NCBI RefSeq assembly: GCF_016765635.1
Contig: NZ_JAESVD010000006.1
Location: forward strand, 62,001 to 126,000
From: Shewanella schlegeliana
GTDB taxonomy: Bacteria; Pseudomonadota; Gammaproteobacteria; Enterobacterales; Shewanellaceae
Direction: 5' to 3'
DNA: 64,000 nucleotides
Positions 38,591 through 48,060 of this stretch are shown piece by piece. Within the stretch, counting starts at the first letter, position 1. Each line of letters begins with the position of its first letter. The position numbers and the translations under genes were made by a program. The notes under the pieces were generated by a model that worked only from the letters and a program-made list of their open reading frames with translations, was not told the origin of the DNA and made no database searches.

Positions 38591-39301
38591 GTGAAGTTAA
38601 ACTCTCCTTTACAATTATCACTGCCAGTTCATCTACCAGATGATGAAACTTTCAATAGTTATTACCCTGCAGCGGGTAACGATGAGCTTATCCAAAGTTT
38701 ACAAGATTGTGCTGAAGGCAAGTCAGATGGTGCTGTATTTTTGTGGGGGCCTGAAAAATCAGGGCGAACCCATCTTATGCATGCTGCCTGTGCTCACGCC
38801 AACGACCTCGGGCGAAGTAGTTTCTATATTCCCCTTGGGATCCATGCAAGTATCTCTACAGCTTTATTAGAAGGTTTAGAAAAACTGGATTTAGTCTGTA
38901 TCGATGATGTTGACGCAATAGCAGGCCACCCTCTGTGGGAAGAAGCAATATTTGATTTGTATAATCGAATTTCAGAACAGAAAACCTGTGCGCTAGTCGT
39001 AAGTGCAAGTGTTTCACCTAGTGACAGTGGTTTTTCACTACCAGATCTCGTGTCTCGTATGCAGTGGGGACTCAATTATCAGCTGCAGCCTATGGCTGAT
39101 GATGAAAAGCTAGCTGCACTGCAGCGTAGAGCGGCTATGCGTGGCCTGCAACTTCCTGAAGATGTTGGACGTTTCCTACTGAATCGTTTAGCTCGAGATT
39201 TAAGAACTTTATTTGATGTACTAGATAGACTAGATAAGGCCTCTATGGTACATCAGCGAAAACTGACCATCCCTTTTGTTAAGGAGATGTTGCGACTCTA
39301 G
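38591..39301 (+). CDS. hda: DnaA regulatory inactivator Hda
   Basis: Hda with the DNA-loaded beta clamp makes DnaA hydrolyse its ATP after initiation. The 236 residues begin with the clamp-binding motif 'QLSLPV' (residues 8-13). The AAA+ part has Walker A-like 'GPEKSGRTHLMHAAC', Walker B 'LDLVCIDDVDAI', and the end 'RKLTIPFVKEMLRL', all matching E. coli Hda. The start codon is GTG, and together with the hairpin upstream it suggests low expression, as known for Hda. Confidence 0.95.
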   Translation: MKLNSPLQLSLPVHLPDDETFNSYYPAAGNDELIQSLQDCAEGKSDGAVFLWGPEKSGRTHLMHAACAHANDLGRSSFYIPLGIHASISTALLEGLEKLDLVCIDDVDAIAGHPLWEEAIFDLYNRISEQKTCALVVSASVSPSDSGFSLPDLVSRMQWGLNYQLQPMADDEKLAALQRRAAMRGLQLPEDVGRFLLNRLARDLRTLFDVLDRLDKASMVHQRKLTIPFVKEMLRL

Positions 39302-39324
39302 CTGCGTGATTTCGTTAAATAAAC

Positions 39325-39354
39325 AAGCCCAGATAATAGTCATTATCTGGGCTT
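39325..39354. terminator. Terminator between hda and the lipoprotein gene
   Basis: AAGCCCAGATAAT and ATTATCTGGGCTT form a perfect 13-bp stem with loop AGTC, between convergent genes. Confidence 0.8.
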
Positions 39355-39379
39355 TCTGTTTTCAGTGTTTATTTCGTCT

Positions 39380-41311
39380 TTAATCGACAGGCCTTACATG
39401 TCTATCTCCACTTAATCGTAGCTCTGGAGAGGAATTTGCTTTAGGTGCAACTCTATAAAGCTGTGGGCTATTAACTGGAGAGATGGTTAAGTTATCTGAC
39501 CAAGACTGCCCCTGTTTCATCTCTATCGGAGTCGGCAAATCACTAACCAAAGAGAGCCCATTAAGTTCAGGCATCATCTGGTCAATGACAAATGCGGCTC
39601 GGCTCTCAAGTTTTATATCACCAATTCTTCCACGCTGGCCCCAGTCAACGGTAATGCTACTCGCTGTCGGATTATCAGGCTTATCGGTAACAGCGACGTC
39701 TCGTTGTATGGCGTATCTGTGGCTCATCAAGGCTTCTTCGAATAACATTGCCGCATCTTCACGTCTAGTTGAGTAGGCATAGTAATCTGTGGCGCGGTCA
39801 GGCGAAAAGAAGCTGCTGATATCACTAGCAATGTAGGATTTTTGAGTGTCATTAGCCGTTTCACCTTTAAAGCTGACTTCAGCTAAATTGACCATTTCTT
39901 GGCTTGCTAAGGGATAAAGCTCAATGAGCTGATCGGAAACCAGTTGTTCTGCATCGCTTCGGCGAAGGTAGTCATCAAGCAGTGTTGGCCCAGACAAACT
40001 AGCATGTACGCTTCGCGGGAAAAAATCATTTGCGTGTGCAAGTTCATGGTAGAGAAGCGATGCGAGATCTGGCATCAGCTCTTGAGGTGTACGGTCGGTA
40101 CGGACGCTTCTTGGCACAACATAAGAGGTGTAGCTGTTATTCTTAACATATCGCCAGGGCATCAAAAAATTCAAATCATTGCCAAAACCACTGCGATAAT
40201 CAGGAGCTTCATTGATGGTGTCGCGCTCCTCTGCTAATAGCCATAGATCGTTTGGATCTAAGTAGATGGCCCCAGTAAGAACCCAATAAAAAGAGGGACG
40301 CACATCATAACTAATCACAATAGCCGTGACAGATTGTAACAGGGTGGCGAAATCGCTGTTGGGATCAAGGTTTTCAAGGAAGTACTCAAAGTTCTGCCCC
40401 ATCCACTGATGGGATACTAACACTCTGTCCAATATTGCTTGCTTGTCGATACTGGCTTGCTGACCGATTAACGGCAGACGGGCTATAGTGCAACTTTGCT
40501 GAAGCTGATTGGAATATACACACGCCTGTAGGTCATTTTTATATGGAGAGTTATCCTTATAGGCGAAGGTTTTTGCCACTCTTTCATCAAAATACTGGGA
40601 GGTGATGGCGTCCTCTTTAGTGATCAGCAACTGTACATCATCGGTAACTGACTGACCGTCGATAACAGCCGAGACTCTTAGAGTGGATAGGGTGTCCTCT
40701 GCGACACTCGGGGCGGTGAATAAAGCGATTTCCGGACTGCTAATATCAACATTAAGATCCGGGCCTGCAGCCACACACCAACTAATTTGTGAAGGCGTGT
40801 TGACATCTGGGGTATCGATTCTAAAGCTAACAGAATTGCCTTCACTGGCTTGGTGATCTACTCGTATGGCAAGTTGAGCTGAATTTGCTGCATCTATGCT
40901 TATCTCTATTGATTCTGTATAAGATGCTTGGCTGCTGACTGCTGTTAATTCAAACTTGTAGTTACCACTTTCACTGGCTGTAAAAGCCAAAACCGGACTT
41001 TTATTGCTGATTAAAATGAGATTCGGGCCGCTGGTTTGAGTCCAATTGTACTGATAGTCCGAGACATTTTTACCTTTGATAGTTGCGATGACGGCTGCGG
41101 GTTGGCCCGCTTTGTAATGTGCCTCAGTAATAAACATAAGATCGGAAGAGGTGCTGATTTGATTGTGCTGAGATTGTGCGTCACAACGCACTAAACCATC
41201 GGGCACAACCGGCGGGGGAGTCACTATACCGCCACTGGAGTTATCGCCACTTCCACCGCAGGCTGTTAATCCGAGGGCACTTATCAATAGGTAACTTAAG
41301 GATCGTTGCAT
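39380..41311 (-). CDS. Large lipoprotein with HExxH zinc-peptidase motif
   Basis: I do not recognise a named family. The 643-residue product has a lipoprotein signal with lipobox 'LTAC' (Cys18), then a Gly/Ser/Pro-rich linker. Residues ~50-240 look like two Ig/PKD-type beta domains ('YNWTQTSGPNLILISNKSPV'). The C-terminal half carries 'LLYHELAHANDFF' (His422, Glu423, His426), a zincin signature. A Glu-rich stretch near 'REDAAMLFEEALMSHR' about 100 residues later may give the third ligand (inference). It is a single gene on the minus strand. The likely role is an outer-membrane-anchored metallopeptidase. Confidence 0.75.
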   Translation of the reverse strand: MQRSLSYLLISALGLTACGGSGDNSSGGIVTPPPVVPDGLVRCDAQSQHNQISTSSDLMFITEAHYKAGQPAAVIATIKGKNVSDYQYNWTQTSGPNLILISNKSPVLAFTASESGNYKFELTAVSSQASYTESIEISIDAANSAQLAIRVDHQASEGNSVSFRIDTPDVNTPSQISWCVAAGPDLNVDISSPEIALFTAPSVAEDTLSTLRVSAVIDGQSVTDDVQLLITKEDAITSQYFDERVAKTFAYKDNSPYKNDLQACVYSNQLQQSCTIARLPLIGQQASIDKQAILDRVLVSHQWMGQNFEYFLENLDPNSDFATLLQSVTAIVISYDVRPSFYWVLTGAIYLDPNDLWLLAEERDTINEAPDYRSGFGNDLNFLMPWRYVKNNSYTSYVVPRSVRTDRTPQELMPDLASLLYHELAHANDFFPRSVHASLSGPTLLDDYLRRSDAEQLVSDQLIELYPLASQEMVNLAEVSFKGETANDTQKSYIASDISSFFSPDRATDYYAYSTRREDAAMLFEEALMSHRYAIQRDVAVTDKPDNPTASSITVDWGQRGRIGDIKLESRAAFVIDQMMPELNGLSLVSDLPTPIEMKQGQSWSDNLTISPVNSPQLYRVAPKANSSPELRLSGDRHVRPVD

Positions 41312-41486
41312 AAATTTATCCTTTATTTTTATTGTTTTTATTGCAGGTTAAGTAGGCAATATAGCACGGCAATTGTTGCACAAACAAAGGATAGTTTAAT
41401 GATTTGTTAGGGTTTTGGCGTGAAATCGCGATATGACAATCGGAAAATCGAAGACGAGTCAAAGCCCGTCTTCATTAATGAATGGG

Positions 41487-41858
41487 TTAGCTTTTCTTTT
41501 TCTTTAAGCCAAGGCCGAGTTCACGGCCGCGGATCCGTGCATAAAAAGGAAAGCCAATGAGTAGGCAAGCTATCAGCAAGCACTCAATGATCGCGAATAG
41601 GGTGTCAGTTTCGGTCACATAGACTAAGGTCAGTCCATGTAACATATAAAGGCACAAGATAAAACTAGCCCAGGCATAGGTGTAGGGTTTGCCAGTTAAG
41701 ATCCCTTTTAGAGGGAGCAATAGCGGTACTAGCCAGAGTAGACTAAATAGCATCGAATATTCGCCAGTTAGCCCTTGGCGTATGAACCATGCCCCTAACA
41801 ACATGACCAATGCCACATAACCCGTGCGGCAGAGCTTAAATAGGGTGGTTGAGTTCAT
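41487..41858 (-). CDS. DUF2069 family membrane protein
   Basis: A small inner-membrane protein of 123 residues with about four transmembrane helices and a Lys-rich C-terminus. The ATG at 41858 is chosen because GAGG lies 6 bp upstream; a GTG four codons earlier touches the arsC stop. It is last in the bepA-arsC-DUF2069 operon. Function unknown. Confidence 0.85.
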   Translation of the reverse strand: MNSTTLFKLCRTGYVALVMLLGAWFIRQGLTGEYSMLFSLLWLVPLLLPLKGILTGKPYTYAWASFILCLYMLHGLTLVYVTETDTLFAIIECLLIACLLIGFPFYARIRGRELGLGLKKKKS

Positions 41859-41870
41859 GGTAGGCCTCAC

Positions 41871-42221
41871 TTATAAAATAGAGAGTACATTTTCTGGAGG
41901 TCGGCCAATCGCGGCCTTGTTATTTGCTAATACAATTGGACGCTCAATAAGTTTTGGCGTCGTGAGCATAGCTTGGATTAATTGCTCATCGGTTAGCGAT
42001 GAATCGGCTAAAGCTAACTCTTTATACTCGGTTTCTTTGACTCGCATCAGTGCTCGTGGGCTAATATCGAGTTTTGTTAAAATATCGGTAAGTTCAGCAG
42101 AGGAAACAGGGGTTTTTAAATATTCTACGATATGAATGTTACAGTTATTCTCTTCTAATAAGGCAAGAGTTTGGCGGCTTTTGGAACATCTTGGATTGTG
42201 ATAAATAGTAACGTTTGTCAT
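41871..42221 (-). CDS. Arsenate reductase (glutaredoxin) family protein, YfgD-like
   Basis: A 116-residue ArsC-family protein with the redox cysteine in 'IYHNPRCSKSRQTLALL' (Cys12), and later 'LIERPIVLANNKAAIGRPPE', which carries the conserved arginine. Start at 42221 is chosen from homology; an ATG 11 codons upstream gives a tail unlike the family. The place beside bepA equals E. coli yfgD, for which arsenate reduction is not proven, so the reaction here is inferred. No arsenite pump or ArsR is nearby. Confidence 0.88.
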   Translation of the reverse strand: MTNVTIYHNPRCSKSRQTLALLEENNCNIHIVEYLKTPVSSAELTDILTKLDISPRALMRVKETEYKELALADSSLTDEQLIQAMLTTPKLIERPIVLANNKAAIGRPPENVLSIL

Positions 42222-42294
42222 ATGCTTTTTATTGTTATTGAAAATTGTGACCATGATACTTTATTTTGTGATCATAGTCACAATCAAACTGGCG

Positions 42295-43755
42295 CTATTG
42301 TAATTGTTCTATGGCTCGTTCAGCCTGTCTAAACTGTCTTATCCGCGCTTCAATTCTCGCAAGTTGTAGCGCATCACCTTTTGAAGCCTTGTAAGCAAAA
42401 TTGAGCTGGTCAATAGCGGTCTTATAATCGGCTACCAGTGCCAGCGACTCCGCTTTGACGAAGTGTTCCATCGCCTTGTTACCATTTTTCTTGTACGCTT
42501 CATTCAATAAGAAGTAGGGTAGCTGGTTTTGTTTATCGAGAAAGATTAGATCTTCAAGCAGAGGAATTGCTTTGCTGACTTGATTATCTTCAATGTAGAC
42601 GTTTGCAAGGTTGGTATTAATCACTTGAGAAGTCGGTTTCAACTGCTTTTCAGTTAATAACAGTGTAATCGCTTCCTTCTGTGCGCCTCTTTGACTAAGC
42701 AGATCGGTTTTAGTATCGATAAAAAATAGGTTATTGGGACTCTTAGCTAATAGTTCATCGATAATTTTTTCTGATTCGTCATATTTCTTTAATCTAAACA
42801 ATGCCAAAGCCTTACCATACTGTGCTGCACTCTTAAATGTATAGCGATGATGCTTTAACTGTTTATCAAAGATGGAAAGCGCTGCTTGCTCGCTGTAACC
42901 AGAAAACCTGACTTGAATTCGTGCTTTCGCAAGCTGAAAATTAAGGTTATCTGGGATCTGCCGATGAGGATATTGCTCGGCTCTAATTCGAGCCTCTGAG
43001 ATCCGTGATTCCGGCAAGGGGTGAGTCAGTAGCATTTGTGGTGGTTTAGTGGTGAAGCGATATCGAGTTGCAAGCTTTCCGAAAAAGTCCGAGGCTCCGT
43101 TGGGGTCAAACCCTGCATCAACCATGACCTGCATCCCTATACGGTCAGCTTCTTTCTCATGTAAGCGAGTGTAGTTAATCTTTGACTGCGTCGCTAGAGC
43201 TTGAGTCGTTGCTAATGCAGCCATACCAGCTTGAGGGGATGCAATCGTTAGCAGGATAGCGCCGAGCATACCTGCAATAGTCGCTGGAGACGTTTTTTGC
43301 TGCGCCTCAATTGAGCGTGCTAGGTGGCGCTGGGTAACGTGAGTGATCTCGTGACCTAGGACTGAGGCCAACTCACTTTCAGTATCTGCATTGAGAAATA
43401 AGCCTGTATGAACTCCGACATGTCCACCGAAAAAAGCAAATGCGTTGATCTCATCGTTTCTTAATAAGAAAAAATAGAATGGTGTTTTTACACCAGTTGC
43501 ATGAGCGACCAGTTTATTACCTAGCTCTGTTAGGTATTGGTTTAACACAGGATCATTAAGCATTGGAGCTGAGCCGCGGATCACCCGCATATAGGCATCA
43601 CCGACTTCAGTCTCTTTTTCCAAACTGAAAGTATTAACAGCTGCAGTGCCTAAGTCAGGTAAGTCATTATTGGCATAAGTGACTGCTGAGCTTGTACATA
43701 AAATAAAAGACAGGGCACCAGCGATAATGGATTGTGATAAAGTTGATTTACTCAA
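42295..43755 (-). CDS. bepA: M48 metalloprotease BepA (YfgC)
   Basis: A periplasmic zinc protease and chaperone that promotes LptD maturation and degrades stalled outer-membrane proteins. The 486 residues hold a signal peptide (1-28), the zinc motif 'LGHEITHVTQRH' (His135, Glu136, His139), a third ligand Glu in 'RLHEKEADRIGMQV', and a C-terminal TPR region (about 290-480). It is first in an operon with the yfgD-like arsC and a DUF2069 gene. Confidence 0.95.
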   Translation of the reverse strand: MSKSTLSQSIIAGALSFILCTSSAVTYANNDLPDLGTAAVNTFSLEKETEVGDAYMRVIRGSAPMLNDPVLNQYLTELGNKLVAHATGVKTPFYFFLLRNDEINAFAFFGGHVGVHTGLFLNADTESELASVLGHEITHVTQRHLARSIEAQQKTSPATIAGMLGAILLTIASPQAGMAALATTQALATQSKINYTRLHEKEADRIGMQVMVDAGFDPNGASDFFGKLATRYRFTTKPPQMLLTHPLPESRISEARIRAEQYPHRQIPDNLNFQLAKARIQVRFSGYSEQAALSIFDKQLKHHRYTFKSAAQYGKALALFRLKKYDESEKIIDELLAKSPNNLFFIDTKTDLLSQRGAQKEAITLLLTEKQLKPTSQVINTNLANVYIEDNQVSKAIPLLEDLIFLDKQNQLPYFLLNEAYKKNGNKAMEHFVKAESLALVADYKTAIDQLNFAYKASKGDALQLARIEARIRQFRQAERAIEQLQ

Positions 43756-43866
43756 GCGGATCCTTAATTTGGGCTATGCTTCTGTTATTAGCAATTCACA
43801 ATGCTTGCTTGTGGTTTGCGTTGCTTATTAGGATAATGGTCTTAGATTGGATATAGCAAGTTCATT

Positions 43867-44082
43867 ATGATTATTATTGATTTAACGCCATATCGTTGTC
43901 CGTTACCGCTAGTTAAAGTCAAGCTTGCTCTCAAGCAACTTTCTGCGGGCGACTGCATTCGTGTTGTATTATCTGACCCTGGTTCTAGGCAAGATGTTCC
44001 CCGTTATCTTAAAAAAGCGGGATATTGTCATACAGTCGAGCAAGATAATGACGCCATTTTGTCTATAACAGTGTCTAAGTAA
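43867..44082 (+). CDS. TusA-family sulfurtransferase-like protein
   Basis: A 71-residue protein with the TusA/SirA fold signature 'LTPYRCPLPLVKVKLALKQL', in which Cys and the CPxP motif are conserved, followed by 'VVLSDPGSRQDVPRYLKKAG'. TusA itself carries sulfur for tRNA thiolation, but this gene lies next to perM, so its exact path is unknown. It probably forms an operon with perM, 89 bp downstream. Confidence 0.88.
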   Translation: MIIIDLTPYRCPLPLVKVKLALKQLSAGDCIRVVLSDPGSRQDVPRYLKKAGYCHTVEQDNDAILSITVSK

Positions 44083-44171
44083 AAGAGAGTTTATACAATT
44101 TTACATTGAGTGAAATATCATTTTAACGATGGCTGCAAGGAGTCACTCAGTCGTCTAGCTAGGGAGTATGA

Positions 44172-45284
44172 ATGTTATCTGTTTTAAGCCGTTGGTATAA
44201 AGAACGTTTTAGTGATCCACAAGCTGTAACCTTAGTACTCATTTTAGTGGGCTTTGCGCTCGCGATATATTTTGCCGGTGGCTTATTAGCCCCATTACTG
44301 ATTGCACTGGTATTGGCATTTCTCCTTGAGTGGCCCGTTGCTCAGATGGCCCGAATCGGGATCAATAGACCTACAGCCGCTTCTTTAGTTCTTGTTCTGT
44401 TTATCGGTTTAATGCTGTTAATTAGTTTTGGTCTCGTACCGAGTATTTGGCGTCAGGGTGTAAACTTGATGGCAGATTTACCGAGCATGATCGATAAAGG
44501 CCTGAATACCGTCCAACTCTATATTAATCGATATCCCCAGTTTGTTAATCCAAGTCAGCTAGACACCATGGTTGCAGAACTTAAGAAGCTGTTAGATACC
44601 CAGCATCTGCTGGATATAGGTAAGCAACTTTTGGGATACTCTGCATCACTATTAGTGCTGATGGTGTATGCGATATTAATCCCTTTATTAGTGTTTTTCT
44701 TTTTAAAAGATAAAGATGAACTGATAAAAGGCAGTAAGCGTTTCTTTCCTACCAATCGTGATTTAGCGCGTAAGGTCTGGAATGAGATGAATCAACAGAT
44801 TTTTAATTACATTCGCGGAAAAGTCATCGAGATTGTTATCATCGGCGTGGTCAGTTATATCTTCTTTGCCGTAATGGATCTGCGTTATGCCGCCTTACTT
44901 GGCGTGTTGACTGGACTGTCGGTACTTATTCCTTATGTCGGCGCAACATTAGTGACTCTCCCTATCGCTTTAGTCGCATTTGTGCAGTGGGGAATTAGTC
45001 CTGAGTTTGGCTATCTAATGGTGGGCTATGGGATTATTCAAGCCTTAGACGGTAACGTATTAGTCCCGATTTTATTCTCAGATGCTGTCGATCTACACCC
45101 GGTATTTATTATTGCTGCGGTGCTGATATTTGGCGGTTTATGGGGCGTTTGGGGGGTATTCTTTGCGATTCCGCTCGCCTCGTTAGTCAAGGCTGTCATC
45201 AATGCTTGGCCTGTACCGATTCAAATTGATGAGAATCAAGATGAGTCTCAGACCGGTGAAAGAGTATTACATGACAGCAAATAG
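44172..45284 (+). CDS. perM: AI-2E family transporter PerM
   Basis: A 370-residue inner-membrane protein of the AI-2E/PerM family with about eight transmembrane helices, two near the start (about 20-90) and the rest from ~155 onward. The family pattern 'YIRGKVIEIVIIGVVSYI' and 'IPYVGATLVTLPIALVAF' is clear. The place next to bepA, as yfgO in E. coli, supports PerM. Substrate unknown; family members include Na+/H+ antiporters and AI-2 exporters. Confidence 0.9.
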   Translation: MLSVLSRWYKERFSDPQAVTLVLILVGFALAIYFAGGLLAPLLIALVLAFLLEWPVAQMARIGINRPTAASLVLVLFIGLMLLISFGLVPSIWRQGVNLMADLPSMIDKGLNTVQLYINRYPQFVNPSQLDTMVAELKKLLDTQHLLDIGKQLLGYSASLLVLMVYAILIPLLVFFFLKDKDELIKGSKRFFPTNRDLARKVWNEMNQQIFNYIRGKVIEIVIIGVVSYIFFAVMDLRYAALLGVLTGLSVLIPYVGATLVTLPIALVAFVQWGISPEFGYLMVGYGIIQALDGNVLVPILFSDAVDLHPVFIIAAVLIFGGLWGVWGVFFAIPLASLVKAVINAWPVPIQIDENQDESQTGERVLHDSK

Positions 45285-45301
45285 CATCGTATTTGCTAGA
45301 T

Positions 45302-45324
45302 AAAGGGGCTAAGGCCCCTTTTTT
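45302..45324. terminator. Terminator between perM and argP
   Basis: AAAGGGGC and GCCCCTTT form an 8-bp stem with loop TAAG, followed by T residues; the genes converge. Confidence 0.85.
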
Positions 45325-45350
45325 AATGAGGCAACTTATATGAAGCCGAT

Positions 45351-46241
45351 TTAGGTCAGTAGCAGTTCTTTGGCACTCGTGGCTAATGCACGGTAAATGA
45401 TGCTAGTTTGCTTCGCCTTAATGTTCCAATGTTGCCAATATAGTGGTACCTGCATGCGTTTATGGGGAAAAATTTCTATCAGCTCGCCTTTCTCGAGTAG
45501 GGGTTTAGCCTGTAAGTGGGCCACTAAGCCATAACCCAGTCCCATTCTTATGGCTTCAAGAAAACTCTCGGAAGAGGGAATTTTGTGTTCCCGCCAACTC
45601 TTGTCATTGATATCAAAGTAAAAGCTTAAGAACTTGTCGTGAAGTTTATCTTTAGTTGAAAACACTACCGCAGGAGCATGCGCAATGTCATCAGTAGCCA
45701 GATCAGATTGAAAATACTGCTCGATAAATGCTGGTGTTGCGACACATTGATACTCCATATTGCCAAGGTATTCACTGCTACACCCTGATAGGGCAAGCTG
45801 TGTGGTCGTTACACATCCAACAGCTTCACCATTTTTTAAAAGGTGATGTGTGTAAGCCTCATCATCAACAACGAGTTCTAATAACCATTTATGATATTTA
45901 AATGTCTCGGTTAATGCAGGAAGAAACCATGTCGCGAGGCTATCGGCATTAACCGCAATTCTAACTATGGTTGGAAGCGAGGGGTCGTCCACATCCATTT
46001 CAGAGCGAAGCTCACTCTCGAGCAGTTGTACTTGAGCATAATGTCTGAGTAGTCGTTTACCCGTTTCCGTAGCGACAACTGGGTTTGACCTAACGAGTAG
46101 GGCTTGTCCTACTTTATCTTCAAGCTGTTTGATCCGCTGTGATACTGCTGATTGACTGATATACAGATGTTGTGCTGCTTTATCAAATCCACCTTGAGAC
46201 ACGACAATTGACAAGGCTTTAAGGTGGGCGTAATCAAACAT
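45351..46241 (-). CDS. argP: LysR-type regulator ArgP
   Basis: A 296-residue LysR-type regulator that senses lysine and arginine and controls argO. The N-terminal helix-turn-helix is 'KAAQHLYISQSAVSQRIKQLE', and the effector domain fills about 90-290. It is divergent from an argO-type exporter, the gene pair known from E. coli. A GGAG site lies 6 bp before the ATG. Confidence 0.93.
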   Translation of the reverse strand: MFDYAHLKALSIVVSQGGFDKAAQHLYISQSAVSQRIKQLEDKVGQALLVRSNPVVATETGKRLLRHYAQVQLLESELRSEMDVDDPSLPTIVRIAVNADSLATWFLPALTETFKYHKWLLELVVDDEAYTHHLLKNGEAVGCVTTTQLALSGCSSEYLGNMEYQCVATPAFIEQYFQSDLATDDIAHAPAVVFSTKDKLHDKFLSFYFDINDKSWREHKIPSSESFLEAIRMGLGYGLVAHLQAKPLLEKGELIEIFPHKRMQVPLYWQHWNIKAKQTSIIYRALATSAKELLLT

Positions 46242-46371
46242 CTGTAGCTCCTTAGAATAAGTCTCAATCGAGATAAGTTTTACTTATACATTATTAAATT
46301 TATTAGTTGTACTTATTTTTTGCTCAGCATTATTCTTGCGCTATTAAAATTTAGTTCGTTTTGAGGCAGAT
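46242..46371. promoter_or_regulatory. Divergent argP-argO control region
   Basis: For argO, TTGCTC (46320-46325) and TATTAA (46342-46347) are 16 bp apart. The AT-rich stretch upstream, with several T-N11-A spacings, is where ArgP would be expected to bind; the exact site is not resolved. Confidence 0.5.
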
Positions 46372-46986
46372 ATGCAGACAGCATTTATTCAGGGGATGGG
46401 AATTGGCGGAAGCCTAATTATGGCAGTAGGTGCACAGAATGCATTTGTTTTAAAACAAGGGCTTAAACGGTCGCATTCGTTACCGATAGCGGCTATCTGC
46501 TCCTTTATCGACGCGGTCATGATAACCGCTGGTGTCGCAGGATTAGGCCACCTTATCTTGGCTTTCCCACTGATTAAGGATATTGCCAGTTTTGGTGGAG
46601 CGCTGTTTCTGCTTATTTATGGTTATGGTGCCCTCAAATCGTCTTTTAGTGAGTCGAGAATGGAGAGCGATGAGACGTTAGCTGCCGATAGTTTAAAGAA
46701 GGCGATATTAACGACTCTGGCGATTAGCCTACTCAATCCGCACCTTTACTTAGACACAGTGGTGTTACTCGGCAGTATTAGCGTGCAATTTGAGGGAACG
46801 GACAAACAGTGGTTTGGTGCGGGAGCGGTATTGGCATCCTTCGTTTGGTTTTTTAGTTTAAGCCTAGGTGCTAAATATTTAAGCCCTGTGTTTAAAAAGC
46901 CAAAAGCTTGGTGTTACCTCGATAGGTTTATCTGCATCACCATGTGGTCAATTGCCGCAGCATTGATTTATCCCTATCTTGCATAA
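46372..46986 (+). CDS. argO: LysE/ArgO family amino-acid exporter
   Basis: A 204-residue inner-membrane protein with about six helices and the LysE start 'GMGIGGSLIMAVGAQNAFVL', which includes the conserved Gly-Ala-Gln-Asn. The stretch 'ISLLNPHLYLDTVVLLGS' is typical of ArgO. ArgO exports arginine (and canavanine) and is switched on by ArgP, encoded divergently here. Confidence 0.93.
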   Translation: MQTAFIQGMGIGGSLIMAVGAQNAFVLKQGLKRSHSLPIAAICSFIDAVMITAGVAGLGHLILAFPLIKDIASFGGALFLLIYGYGALKSSFSESRMESDETLAADSLKKAILTTLAISLLNPHLYLDTVVLLGSISVQFEGTDKQWFGAGAVLASFVWFFSLSLGAKYLSPVFKKPKAWCYLDRFICITMWSIAAALIYPYLA

Positions 46987-46995
46987 AACCTGCGT

Positions 46996-47024
46996 AAAAA
47001 AAGGAGCCAATGGCTCCTTTTTTT
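46996..47024. terminator. Bidirectional terminator between argO and bcp
   Basis: GGAGCC and GGCTCC with loop AAT, flanked by seven A and seven T. Confidence 0.88.
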
Positions 47025-47034
47025 ACGGGCAATA

Positions 47035-47505
47035 TCAGCTATTTTTAAGGTGTGCTAATACAACTTCGTGATGCTCTTTCGTTTTGAATTTATTGAACAC
47101 ATGAGCCACCTTACCATCTTGGCCGATCAAGAAACTCAAGCGATGAATGCCGTCATAGACTTTACCCATGAACTTCTTTTCACCCCAGACACCAAACGCA
47201 TCGGCTATTGCATGATCTTCATCGCTCAATAGAGAGAAGTTAAGTGCTTGCTTGTCAGAAAACTTAGCAAGTTTAGCAACAGGATCTGGGCTTAGCCCCA
47301 ACACTGTCACAGATAACTCGTTAAGCTCGGCCATACTGTCTCTAAGACCACAGGCTTGTATCGTACAACCAGGCGTCGACGCCTTTGGGTAGAAGTAAAC
47401 CAGTACAGGGCCTGTTTTCAATGCCTCTGCAAGACTAATGGTTTCGTCTCTTTGGTTTTGTAGGGTAAAAAGTGGCGCATTGTCGCCAACGGTTAAGGTT
47501 TTCAT
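47035..47505 (-). CDS. bcp: Thioredoxin-dependent thiol peroxidase
   Basis: An atypical 2-Cys peroxiredoxin that reduces peroxides with thioredoxin. The 156 residues contain 'STPGCTIQACGLRD' with peroxidatic Cys47 and resolving Cys52, as in E. coli BCP. Arg in 'IHRLSFLIG' completes the active site. It lies 18 bp after gcvR, and the order dapA, gcvR, bcp is that of E. coli. Confidence 0.96.
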   Translation of the reverse strand: MKTLTVGDNAPLFTLQNQRDETISLAEALKTGPVLVYFYPKASTPGCTIQACGLRDSMAELNELSVTVLGLSPDPVAKLAKFSDKQALNFSLLSDEDHAIADAFGVWGEKKFMGKVYDGIHRLSFLIGQDGKVAHVFNKFKTKEHHEVVLAHLKNS

Positions 47506-47523
47506 ATTCTAATCCTTAAAAGT

Positions 47524-48060
47524 TTAGCTTTCGACGCCTTGTATACGTTCAATCGTACACTCGAGCGTTAATTCTTCTGCTAATTCGTTTATACCAATTT
47601 CGAGTTTATCTAAGTCAACTTTTTCAGGCACATTGATAGTTAAACTAATATTTTGTGTTGGCTTACCAGTAGCGTCTTCTTCTGCATGAGACTTCACCGC
47701 AGCAAGATCTAATGATCTGTCAGCTAAAAACTGGGTGATCTTTTTCATTGTGCCACGCTGATCATGACCACTGAAGTTAACATCTAAGCTAGAGATGTAG
47801 TTTTGTGGTGTGTGTTTCGACGTGCGCTTCATAACCGTCAATAATTCTAGTTCGACACTTAAGCTTGGTAACATCGACTCAATTTTAGTGATTGATGGCC
47901 ATGATCCGGAAAGCATCATAATTAGGGTAAATTCATTACCAAAAAGTGCCATGCGACTATCAACGATATCGCAGTCACACTCACTAGCGAGTCGTGCAAA
48001 CTTACTTACAATACCTGGACGGTCGGCCCCCATTGCAGTAACGACCAAGTGATTGGACAT
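47524..48060 (-). CDS. gcvR: Glycine cleavage system regulator GcvR
   Basis: A 178-residue protein with two ACT domains (about 4-75 and 90-165; 'HLVVTAMGADRPGIVSKFA' and 'VNFSGHDQRGTMKKITQFL'). In E. coli it binds GcvA and prevents activation of gcvTHP when glycine is low. It is divergent from dapA and first in an operon with bcp. Confidence 0.93.
   Translation of the reverse strand: MSNHLVVTAMGADRPGIVSKFARLASECDCDIVDSRMALFGNEFTLIMMLSGSWPSITKIESMLPSLSVELELLTVMKRTSKHTPQNYISSLDVNFSGHDQRGTMKKITQFLADRSLDLAAVKSHAEEDATGKPTQNISLTINVPEKVDLDKLEIGINELAEELTLECTIERIQGVES

Noticed and set aside
41871..42221. An arsenic resistance operon
   Set aside because: Only an ArsC-family gene is present, in the conserved bepA context; no arsR, arsB or acr3.
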